DNA of 5,844 bases from Bacteroidota bacterium (GTDB lineage Bacteria; Bacteroidota; Bacteroidia; Chitinophagales; Chitinophagaceae), in contig VBAU01000218.1 of NCBI GenBank assembly GCA_005883855.1, positions 1-5,844 on the forward strand, read 5' to 3'. Of this stretch, positions 1 to 5,570 are shown one piece after another. A program made the position numbers and the translations under genes. The notes under the pieces were generated by a model. The model did no database searches. It saw nothing but the letters and a program-made list of their open reading frames with translations, and was not told the origin of the DNA. Position 1 is the first letter of the stretch. Each line of letters opens with the position of its first letter.

Positions 1-1
1 T

Positions 2-658
2 GGTGAGTCAGGTTGCGGCAAAACAACTTTGGGACGAGCCCTTTTAAGATTGGTTGAACCCGTTTCAGGTAAGATCATCTACAACGATAGTGACCTGACC
101 GCGCGTAAACGCGATGAACTAAAATTACTCCGTAAAGACATCCAGATAATTTTCCAGGATCCGTATTCCTCGCTAAACCCAAGGATTGCAATTGGTCCCG
201 CCATTGCTGAGCCGATGAAGGTGCATCTCGTTTTTTCAGATGCAAACAAACGAAAGGATCGAGTGATCGAATTGCTTGAAAAAGTGGATCTCGACTCAGA
301 ACATTTTGACCGCTACCCTCATGAATTTTCTGGCGGACAACGACAACGCATCGTTATTGCAAGGGCATTGGCGCTAAATCCGTCGTTCCTTGTATGTGAT
401 GAATCCGTCTCTGCTTTGGACGTGAGCGTGCAGGCGCAGGTGTTGAACCTGTTGAACGATCTGAAAAAGCAGCTGGGACTTACAATGATTTTTATCTCGC
501 ATGATCTTTCGGTTGTGCACTACCTGAGTGACAGGATCATGGTGATGAATAAAGGCAAGATCGAGGAGATCGGTAATTCGGACGACGTTTACCTCAACCC
601 TAAAAAGGATTATACAAAAAACCTGATAGCTTCTATTCCCGGAGTCAAAATCGCCTAG
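2..658 (+). CDS. ABC transporter ATP-binding protein, oligopeptide/dipeptide type (partial, 5' end missing)
   Basis: This is the ATPase subunit of an ABC importer of the Opp/Dpp/Gsi group, which drives uptake of peptides or similar small solutes from the cytoplasmic face of the membrane. The frame is already open at position 2, and its first residues are the Walker A loop GESGCGKTT, so the true start lies outside the window; a TTG at 29 is only an internal Leu codon. Visible in order are the Q-loop FQDPYSSLNPR, the signature FSGGQRQR, Walker B FLVCDES (Ser where DEP is commoner), the D-loop SALD and the H-loop ISHD. A short tail (DDVYLNPKKDYTKNLIASIP) resembles the start of the oligopeptide-specific C-terminal extension. 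About 218 residues are present. Many Bacteroidota members fuse two such ATPase domains, so this may be the second half of a fused protein; the window cannot decide. The substrate is not predictable. Its stop overlaps that of the convergent gene. Confidence 0.95.
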   Translation, partial: GESGCGKTTLGRALLRLVEPVSGKIIYNDSDLTARKRDELKLLRKDIQIIFQDPYSSLNPRIAIGPAIAEPMKVHLVFSDANKRKDRVIELLEKVDLDSEHFDRYPHEFSGGQRQRIVIARALALNPSFLVCDESVSALDVSVQAQVLNLLNDLKKQLGLTMIFISHDLSVVHYLSDRIMVMNKGKIEEIGNSDDVYLNPKKDYTKNLIASIPGVKIA

Positions 659-3600
659 TTTCTCATTCGCAGAATGTCACTAAGATCATTTTTGGAAACA
701 TCATAAAATTCTTTGGCACTCTTTCGATGAGAATAAATTAACTTCTTTAATGCCTCGCTCAGTTGTTGAACGCGGGATTTGTCTTCATTTAGTTTTGTGT
801 CAGTAAATGATGTAAAGTTATAATCGTCAGAATCATCATCCTCAATCTTAGATTTAGAAGAACCTGGTCGAGCACAAACTTCAAATTGCTTCGGATCTTT
901 TGAAATTAGACCTATATAAGCGAGCTTCCAGGCCGGATCATCCTTCTTCTCCTTGTACTTGAAAAAATACATATAGCCTTGCTTTGATTTAAACTCAGCA
1001 GGCAGCTTTTCGATGAACGCAACGGAATCAGGCTTGCCATATGGTTTTGAGCAGAGTAGTTTGCTTTTAGCCAGGTCGATCTTGTTATTATATTTTGAAG
1101 GGAAAAATTTTAGTTGCCCAATTTCCTGAAGATCATTATAAAAGGAGTAACGATACTCGTCCGTTGCAGCAAAATAATTCAACACGCTATCAGCCACCGG
1201 CTTATTGTTTTTTATCATTAATAACGCGGTATTATACCTTATTTTTTTGTCGTTTAGTGCCAGCAGCTGATAAAATACCACGGGAACATTTTCATTCGAA
1301 TTCCAAAAGGGCATCAATAGCTTTGCATACAGGGCTAATTTCTCGTTACCATAATCTTTGCCGTCGTCGTCATCATCTTCATTGGCCTTTATATTTTTAT
1401 CCGCGGCTTTTTTGATCATTTTCTTTTTTTCGGTGATCGCTTGTTTTTTCAATTCTTGCCTGGCTTCGAGAAGAAACTTGCTAAAATAAATGTCATAGTC
1501 GCTGGATGATACAAGATTGCTGTCGATCATTCGTCCCAGTAATCGCATCGTTCTCCACTTATAATCATCTAAATTCAGAAGCGGCAACATACCCGGCAAG
1601 ATCGAACGGGTGAGCCGGATAGAATCGTATAGGTCATCCCAAAAGTCACCATCATTATCGTTGCCAGATCCCCAAACAGAGTTCACATTAAAGCGAAAGC
1701 GGCTCAGGCTAAAATCGGAATTGCCCGGACTAACATCGATCACGGGTGGCTCTGCTGTGACGATATCTCTGAACACACTAAAACTATATCGTGTGTGCTG
1801 CTGCAAAAGACTCTCCAGGGCTGCATATTGCATTTCAATGGTGTCACCCGCGGCATAATAAATTTCTTTTAGAAGATCAGAGCTTGATTTTGTTTTTATC
1901 GCGCCGAGTTTATTCACCAGTGATTTCTTCGTTTGCAAGTATTTTTTGTCGGACCAGTTAATAGTTGCCAGGGCTCTTTTCACGTGGGGAAAATCAGCCG
2001 AATCCACTTCAACCTGGTCGATGGACTTTACTGCTCTTTTCCGGAGAGTAGTATCCTTGCTGAAAAAATCATTAAAGAAAGCCGTTGATTTCTTTTCGAA
2101 GGGATTAAAGCCATTCAACGTATCTGGCGTGAAGGTTTCAAAAAACGATTTTACAAAAGAACTGGGAGCGCTGAGCGTATCGCCCTCTGTGACGAGAGAA
2201 AACCCGACTCCGCTTCTATAAAAAGACTTGGTCCATATCATTCGGCTGCTGTTCGTATCGGACAATTGAAATTCCAATATTCTCCAGCCATCTGGTAACC
2301 GGTATTTTTTCTTACTTCGGACGATCCATGAGCCACTTCGGCTTATCCGGTTTTCGTCCAGTCGTGAACTATCGCTATTGTAGTAATATCGGCCGCTCTT
2401 GTAGCAGGACACGTAGATCTTTTCGCCGGTGCTGTCATTTTCAACGACACTATTTCTAAAACTTCCCCAAGGTAGATTGTTCTGATCGTCTCCGTCATCG
2501 TCATCATCTATGTCCGGTAAAGAATTATCTTGTCCGGGGATGCTAATTTTTATCTTCTTGTCTTCAGGATAAAACGTTGTCTTGACCGAGTAGCAAAGTG
2601 ACGTGTCCTTTTTCTCAAAAGGCTCTTTATAGATCAACGGTGTTATTTGAAATGAATTCAGGAAACGCTGCATGTCGTCATTTTCTTTTCTTCCATGAGC
2701 TATGAGTGTGTAATAGTGCGGACCCTGGATCAGGAACCTGGTCAATAACAACGACCCATCTTTGTGAAGATATTTGCAATCCAGAGACGCGTAACCTTTC
2801 CAGGTTATCAATTTTCGGCTGATGCGTTTATCAATGAACTCAGAATTTGAAAAACTTTCATCAAGCAATGCAAGGTCAAATGTATCCTCTTCAGCGAAGT
2901 TATAATTGTGCACGTCGGTGCGAACTATAGTATAGGTTGTTCCAGTGGACTTGTCCTCGGCCTGGTACTGCCAATTCTTACCCTTTGACGCAAATGGCTC
3001 GTGTGGCAGATCAACTGAAAACCCGCCATAAAGCGGTTGATACTGTTTCCACCCTGTGGGCTCGGGATTGTATTCCTTTAAACGGATGCTTCCAAAAAAT
3101 CTCTTCGATTCATCTCCATCTTTTACATACTCACCATTACCACTCATTTTAAAAATGATCACCTCATACGGTGTGATGAAAATATTATAGCGTTGAACAT
3201 CTCCGCGGCGTGTGCGATTCAAGATGTCAAGTCCCTTGTACCCGTTGCGCACAATTTCCTGCTTGCTCAAGATTTTTCCCGGAATGTTTTCATACAATAA
3301 GCTGTCAATTTTCCTCTTGACCGCATCTTCATCCTGTCCCCACATGCCGCAGTTTGTTTTGATGCGGGTGACCATATAATAACTTCCATTGGCCATGTCG
3401 GCGTACTGCATTTGGTCGAGTAGTCCTTCCTCATTGAAGCGGTAAAATTTGCCCGGGATGTCACACTTAATAAATCCGTCCTCTGAAACCTGGGCATTGA
3501 AGTTCACCGGAACGCGGAGTTTCTCAACAACGTCCTTTTTGTCGCTGTCCGTCTCTCCCATTACAATGGGGCGAAGTTTGTAGCCCATTCTGCGAAGGAT

Positions 3601-4455
3601 CTCGATTACTCCACGGGTACCCGGTAAGTGCGCAGCGCCCACTCCGACAAATAAAGATGATCGGCTTTTCAATATCGAATCGATGGAATTTGCCTGCAAC
3701 AAATTGCGCCGGTATAGAAATTTTTCATCAAAGGCCGCGGAAAAACTATTCATTCGGTTGATGGAATCGAGCAGATCGAGATTGCCCGTGCGATATGCTT
3801 CCTGGAGCTTATCGGCCGAATAGGTATCATCGTTGTCGTAACTTCTTTGCTTGTGGTTTTTTTCTTTTGCCGCGTCGCGATAGGCCTCCATCATAAGCTT
3901 CATGCTCTCGTCATATCTTTCAACACCAGCTACCTGCTTGCCCATTTTTTTCCCGACCTGGTAGATATACATGTCGAGATAGGTGTTCTCCTCAAAATCG
4001 CTTGAGTAGTCAGAGTAGTTGCGATACAGAAGATTGTTTATCGTCGACGGCCTGCTATATAATGCGGCTTCAATTTGCTTTTCGTACTTGTCAAACTGGA
4101 GGGTGCGAATATTCAGGTAATCATCGGGCATTTGGCTGAAATTATTCCATGGAAAATGAGGTCGGCCATAAGAGTTGGCCTCTACATCGTATTTCACAAG
4201 GTCCTCCTGCCAGGACTCGGGGTTCGTTTCAAGCGCGACAACATCACAGTTCTTAATACCGAGGTAAAAGGAATCCGGCAAATGAAAAACCATTTTACTG
4301 CTGACGTGCATCGTGCCAAACAAATATGACGGGCGTGAAAGGCCGTTGCCTGTGATCTCCCAAAAAAGGCTCGGATATTTTTTCGAAGCTTTTGTTTGTG
4401 CATCACAGAGTAGGATGGAACCAACAGCCAGGGCGGTCAATACTATTTTTTTCAT
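655..4455 (-). CDS. Secreted multidomain TraB/GumN (Tiki-like) family protein, 1266 aa
   Basis: Residues 1-19 form a Sec signal peptide (MKKIVLTALAVGS..., cleavage probably CDA|Q), so the protein is exported; the Cys at 17 lacks a proper lipobox. Residues about 28-297 are a TraB/GumN domain: GTMH at 47-50 (first GX2H motif), ALETNPE with Glu76, VAGVERYDES at 175-184, and GVGAAHLPG at 271-279 (second GX2H motif). In the related Tiki proteins these His and Glu residues are proposed metal ligands and catalytic residues, so a metallopeptidase role is possible but not shown. Residues 316-460, 466-606 and 618-778 look like three copies of a beta-rich module. Residues about 790-1266 appear alpha-helical and partly HEAT-like, with Asp-rich tracts at 648-657, 1027-1031 and 1206-1211. 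Family members are often near 300 residues, so this is about four times longer. The start is the only Met preceding the signal peptide; no Shine-Dalgarno is visible. I see no C-terminal sorting domain. Overall function is unknown. Confidence 0.93.
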   Translation of the reverse strand: MKKIVLTALAVGSILLCDAQTKASKKYPSLFWEITGNGLSRPSYLFGTMHVSSKMVFHLPDSFYLGIKNCDVVALETNPESWQEDLVKYDVEANSYGRPHFPWNNFSQMPDDYLNIRTLQFDKYEKQIEAALYSRPSTINNLLYRNYSDYSSDFEENTYLDMYIYQVGKKMGKQVAGVERYDESMKLMMEAYRDAAKEKNHKQRSYDNDDTYSADKLQEAYRTGNLDLLDSINRMNSFSAAFDEKFLYRRNLLQANSIDSILKSRSSLFVGVGAAHLPGTRGVIEILRRMGYKLRPIVMGETDSDKKDVVEKLRVPVNFNAQVSEDGFIKCDIPGKFYRFNEEGLLDQMQYADMANGSYYMVTRIKTNCGMWGQDEDAVKRKIDSLLYENIPGKILSKQEIVRNGYKGLDILNRTRRGDVQRYNIFITPYEVIIFKMSGNGEYVKDGDESKRFFGSIRLKEYNPEPTGWKQYQPLYGGFSVDLPHEPFASKGKNWQYQAEDKSTGTTYTIVRTDVHNYNFAEEDTFDLALLDESFSNSEFIDKRISRKLITWKGYASLDCKYLHKDGSLLLTRFLIQGPHYYTLIAHGRKENDDMQRFLNSFQITPLIYKEPFEKKDTSLCYSVKTTFYPEDKKIKISIPGQDNSLPDIDDDDDGDDQNNLPWGSFRNSVVENDSTGEKIYVSCYKSGRYYYNSDSSRLDENRISRSGSWIVRSKKKYRLPDGWRILEFQLSDTNSSRMIWTKSFYRSGVGFSLVTEGDTLSAPSSFVKSFFETFTPDTLNGFNPFEKKSTAFFNDFFSKDTTLRKRAVKSIDQVEVDSADFPHVKRALATINWSDKKYLQTKKSLVNKLGAIKTKSSSDLLKEIYYAAGDTIEMQYAALESLLQQHTRYSFSVFRDIVTAEPPVIDVSPGNSDFSLSRFRFNVNSVWGSGNDNDGDFWDDLYDSIRLTRSILPGMLPLLNLDDYKWRTMRLLGRMIDSNLVSSSDYDIYFSKFLLEARQELKKQAITEKKKMIKKAADKNIKANEDDDDDGKDYGNEKLALYAKLLMPFWNSNENVPVVFYQLLALNDKKIRYNTALLMIKNNKPVADSVLNYFAATDEYRYSFYNDLQEIGQLKFFPSKYNNKIDLAKSKLLCSKPYGKPDSVAFIEKLPAEFKSKQGYMYFFKYKEKKDDPAWKLAYIGLISKDPKQFEVCARPGSSKSKIEDDDSDDYNFTSFTDTKLNEDKSRVQQLSEALKKLIYSHRKSAKEFYDVSKNDLSDILRMRN
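1363..1377 (-). repeat. Asp-codon tract (second DxDxDG-like loop)
   Basis: Residues 1027-1031 are five Asp followed by Gly1032 and then KDYGNE. This places Asp at positions 1, 3 and 5, Gly at 6 and Glu1038 at 12 of an EF-hand-like loop. Position 8 is Asp instead of a hydrophobic residue, so a real EF-hand is doubtful. It lies just after a Lys-rich helix (about 1003-1020) and separates it from the next helical block. Confidence 0.45.
2122..3510 (-). repeat. Three tandem, diverged beta-rich modules within the TraB/GumN protein
   Basis: Residues 316-460, 466-606 and 618-778 share an ordered set of short motifs. An N-terminal strand runs CDIPGKF / SVDLPHEPF / KISIPGQD. A turn and strand follow: MANGSYYMVTRIK / KSTGTTYTIVRTD / DSTGEKIYVSCYK. 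Next comes a G-[YW]-x-x-L-[DE] strand: NGYKGLDI / KGYASLDC / DGWRILEF. A strand pair follows with YEVIIFKMSGNG / HYYTLIAHGRK / VGFSLVTEGD. The closing helix reads SKRFFGSIRL / MQRFLNSFQI / VKSFFETFTP. Modules are about 140-160 residues. The pattern resembles PsbP/Mog1-like alpha-beta domains, but that fold name is my inference from layout, not from a match. Confidence 0.6.
2485..2514 (-). repeat. Asp-codon tract (first DxDxDG-like loop)
   Basis: The codons for residues 648-657 give DIDDDDDGDD within the third beta-rich module, between its first strand and PWGSF. Read as DNA it is a short run of GAT/GAC triplets. It contains a DxDxDG core (Asp650, 652, 654, Gly655) of the type that binds calcium in EF-hand-like loops, but the hydrophobic residue expected after the Gly is missing. 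It may simply be an acidic surface loop. Confidence 0.5.
3565..4374 (-). other. TraB/GumN domain region of the long protein
   Basis: This stretch encodes residues about 28-297. It carries all the landmarks I use for the family: LFGTMH near the N-terminus (GX2H, His50, codons at 4306-4317), an acidic patch ALETNPE just after it, the central VAGVERYDES, which corresponds to the common GLET..EQ motif, and the closing LFVGVGAAHLPG followed by RGVIEILRRMGYKLRPI (second GX2H, His276, codons at 3628-3639). The spacing of these motifs fits an intact, undegraded domain. The proposed protease activity rests on similarity to Tiki proteins and is an inference. Confidence 0.85.
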
Positions 4456-4575
4456 GCTATAGCCATGTTCTGAATAAATTCGATAAATGTATAATGCTAA
4501 AACGTAACGAACCCATCGGTAAGTATATTAATTTGATGGCTAAAGGGGGGATTTTTATCATTAGATGAGCTAAAG

Positions 4576-4665
4576 ACCGCCTTTGCATGGTCGGCGCGTC
4601 ATTTGGTGGCATTTGGTGGAGAAACGTTCCACTGTATCGGCCTTTCGCGACAGCCCCTAGCTCAG
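4576..4665. other. GC-rich island that can fold; possible small RNA or dispersed repeat
   Basis: By hand count 52 of these 90 bases are G or C (58%), against 28 of 95 just to the right and 32 of 100 just to the left. It contains a hairpin GTGGA (4616-4620) / TCCAC (4628-4632), extendable by two G-T pairs. Around it is an imperfect outer pairing of 4589-4598 with 4646-4655 (eight of ten pairs, one wobble, two mismatches). It also holds a 10-base tandem duplication. No known RNA family is recognised and no terminator follows on either strand, so this is an unexplained element, not an RNA gene call. Confidence 0.35.
4600..4619. repeat. Tandem duplication of a 10-base unit
   Basis: CATTTGGTGG occurs twice, head to tail and without mismatch, at 4600-4609 and 4610-4619. 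It lies inside the GC-rich island and its second copy supplies the left arm of the small hairpin there. Two copies are too few to suggest a functional iteron array; a recent slippage event is the simplest explanation. Confidence 0.7.
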
Positions 4666-4728
4666 TATTCCCAAACCACAAAAAAGAACAGTTGTATAAG
4701 ATATTCCCCATAATTTAATCTGTCACAA

Positions 4729-4741
4729 TAATTGGCAATTA
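4729..4741. promoter_or_regulatory. Perfect inverted repeat, possible operator
   Basis: TAATTG-G-CAATTA is a perfect 6-base inverted repeat around one central base. It lies 105 bases upstream of the PepSY-like start codon and just upstream of its candidate promoter. The arms are AT-rich, as in many repressor sites, but no regulator gene is nearby and a palindrome this short can occur by chance in AT-rich DNA. Confidence 0.25.
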
Positions 4742-4774
4742 CAAACCATAAATCATTTCCATGTTTTTTGATCG

Positions 4775-4803
4775 TTGGTAAATACCGGCGGGCACTATCC
4801 TTG
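4775..4803 (+). promoter_or_regulatory. Candidate promoter for the PepSY-like gene
   Basis: A TTG at 4775-4777 is followed after 18 bases by TATCCTTG at 4796-4803, one base off the Bacteroidota -7 consensus TAnnTTTG. Transcription would begin near 4810, leaving a leader of roughly 35 bases before the ATG. A stronger TTTTTTG at 4764-4770 is too far upstream to pair with the same -7. The call is weak and rests on position and partial consensus only. Confidence 0.35.
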
Positions 4804-4846
4804 TTGTATGATCTTCAACAGATCTATAACACTAAAAAAATTAACG

Positions 4847-5323
4847 ATGAAAAAGATAATTTTCTTAATGATCCTGGTCGGAGGTGCCTCGACATTGCTT
4901 GCGCAGGATAACAACAGTTACAGTGCAACAAGCACAGGTAACTATAAAGCATATAATGCGCCAAATAATGTTCGTATGAATTTTCAATCGACATACCCGA
5001 ACGCAATGAATGTGGCCTGGCAACCGATGAATGAATTTTGGGTGGCCAGTTACACGGATAACAACAGGTTGATGCGTGTTTATTACGGTCCTAACGGAAC
5101 AAGCTACAGCCTGGCTCTTCCTGCGATAGAAAATAAGATACCGGAGGAAGTCATAACCAAGGCGATTAACCAGTTTGGGAATAACATCTACGACATCACC
5201 ATGATGAAGAGCGCTAACAATTCGACAGTGTACATGATCCGCACCATGGATAACGGCAGTATGAAGTCAACATGGATAAACGAAGATGGCTCTACTGCGT
5301 CGGACGTGTTCGTCCATAGGTGA
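4847..5323 (+). CDS. Small secreted PepSY-like (BLIP-like) protein, 158 aa
   Basis: The protein starts with a clear signal peptide, MKKIIFLMILVGGASTLLAQ, with cleavage probably next to the AQ at 19-20, so it acts in the periplasm or outside the cell. After a Ser/Asn/Thr-rich linker (21-40), residues 41-156 resemble the PepSY-like / putative beta-lactamase-inhibitor-like family common in Bacteroidota. The first half has F46-x3-YP followed by NVAW58, FWVASY, MRVYYGPNG and IENKIPEEVITKAINQF; the second half has IYDITMM, TVYMIRT and WINEDG. I chose the ATG at 4847 because it begins the signal peptide directly and is preceded by an A-rich AAAAAAATTAACG; an in-frame TTG at 4775 would add 24 residues ahead of the signal peptide. 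The frame ends in three consecutive TGA codons. Its molecular role is unknown; PepSY-type domains in other proteins inhibit peptidases. It is transcribed away from the TraB/GumN gene and appears monocistronic, with a hairpin following. Confidence 0.85.
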   Translation: MKKIIFLMILVGGASTLLAQDNNSYSATSTGNYKAYNAPNNVRMNFQSTYPNAMNVAWQPMNEFWVASYTDNNRLMRVYYGPNGTSYSLALPAIENKIPEEVITKAINQFGNNIYDITMMKSANNSTVYMIRTMDNGSMKSTWINEDGSTASDVFVHR

Positions 5324-5355
5324 TGATGACGTCAATATTCCATGTGAGATAGCTA

Positions 5356-5394
5356 AAAGGCCCTGGCAGCAATGAGTAATGAACCAGGGCCTTT
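5356..5394 (+). terminator. Strong hairpin, probable transcription terminator
   Basis: AAAGGCCCTGG (5356-5366) pairs perfectly with CCAGGGCCTTT (5384-5394), an 11-base stem with a 17-base loop, 33 bases after the PepSY-like stop. The 3' arm ends in TTT and then continues GAAAAAA, so there is no real U-tract downstream. Position between a gene end and a new promoter supports termination, but an RNA-stabilising 3' hairpin is also possible. The next gene is on the same strand, so bidirectional use is not required. Confidence 0.6.
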
Positions 5395-5430
5395 GAAAAA
5401 AATAAAAAGGATTTTCCGCTTCAAATCCCC

Positions 5431-5438
5431 TACCTTTG
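5431..5438 (+). promoter_or_regulatory. Bacteroidota -7 promoter element for queA
   Basis: TACCTTTG matches the Bacteroidota housekeeping -7 consensus TAnnTTTG exactly. It sits downstream of the preceding terminator hairpin and 132 bases before the queA ATG, so transcription probably begins near 5445. No TTG or TTTG lies at the expected -33 spacing; instead the upstream DNA is A-rich (5396-5408), which may help polymerase binding. Confidence 0.6.
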
Positions 5439-5449
5439 CGCACTTTAAA

Positions 5450-5544
5450 ACCCCTTTGCGGGGAACCTTAACGACCTGACCCGGTGCCGTAAGACCGGAT
5501 TGGATCAATTCCTTCCACTTACCTCACAAGCCAGTCATAAGGTT
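5450..5544 (+). promoter_or_regulatory. Structured 5' leader of queA, possible cis-regulatory RNA
   Basis: The leader can fold into nested elements. CCCC (5451-5454) / GGGG (5460-5463) form a tight hairpin with a TTTGC loop. AACCTTA (5464-5470) pairs perfectly with TAAGGTT (5538-5544), closing a domain. Inside this domain CCGGT (5481-5485) pairs with ACCGG (5494-5498) around an 8-base loop, and an alternative GGATTG / CAATTCC hairpin (5497-5512, one bulged base) reuses its last two G bases. I recognise no known riboswitch. It could also be an unregulated leader; pairing was found by eye, without energies. Confidence 0.35.
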
Positions 5545-5570
5545 AATCGTCAAAAAAAGAAAATCACTCC

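Larger units (their letters stand above)
4456..4846. other. Divergent intergenic region with no gene
   Basis: This 391-base gap separates the starts of the TraB/GumN gene (-) and the PepSY-like gene (+) and should carry both promoters. It is AT-rich (about 30% G+C by hand count on either side) apart from the island at 4576-4665. For the leftward gene I see only weak -7 candidates on the minus strand, TACGTTTT (4506-4499) and TACATTTA (4491-4484), each one base off TAnnTTTG and without a clear -33 TTG. Open frames inside it have no recognisable protein character. Confidence 0.6.

Noticed and set aside
29..31. TTG as start of the ABC ATPase
   Set aside because: The codon lies immediately after the Walker A residues GESGCGKTT, which are open in the same frame from position 2, so it is an internal Leu codon of a truncated gene.
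1095..3152. Several 70-106 codon open frames on the plus strand inside the TraB/GumN gene
   Set aside because: They are antisense to a gene with consistent coding character and encode low-complexity, Ser/Arg/His-rich products without domains, as expected for shadow frames.
4397..4455. Lipoprotein signal at Cys17 of the TraB/GumN protein
   Set aside because: The residues before the Cys are I-L-L, with no small residue at -1, so the lipobox is not satisfied; cleavage after CDA by signal peptidase I is more likely.
4658..4665. TAGCTCAG, resembling the start of a tRNA D-arm
   Set aside because: The following bases do not give the returning GAGC, and there is no anticodon stem, TPsiC GGTTCGA box or acceptor pairing on either strand.
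4457..4711. Open frame of 84 codons on the minus strand upstream of the TraB/GumN gene
   Set aside because: It starts with a non-ATG codon, shows no recognisable domain, and crosses both the GC-rich island and AT-rich promoter DNA with abrupt composition change; no initiation signal is visible.
4775..4846. Upstream in-frame TTG start for the PepSY-like protein
   Set aside because: It would place 24 residues, including Cys and Arg, ahead of an otherwise perfect signal peptide, and it overlaps the candidate promoter. The ATG at 4847 fits much better.
5327..5334. TGACGTCA palindrome after the PepSY-like gene
   Set aside because: An 8-base palindrome partly made of the stop-codon repeat, located downstream of the gene and not at a promoter; chance is sufficient.
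5450..5570. preQ1 riboswitch before queA
   Set aside because: The C-rich loop and A-rich tail pseudoknot typical of preQ1 class I is not seen, and the preQ1 switches I know control synthesis or transport of preQ1 more than queA.
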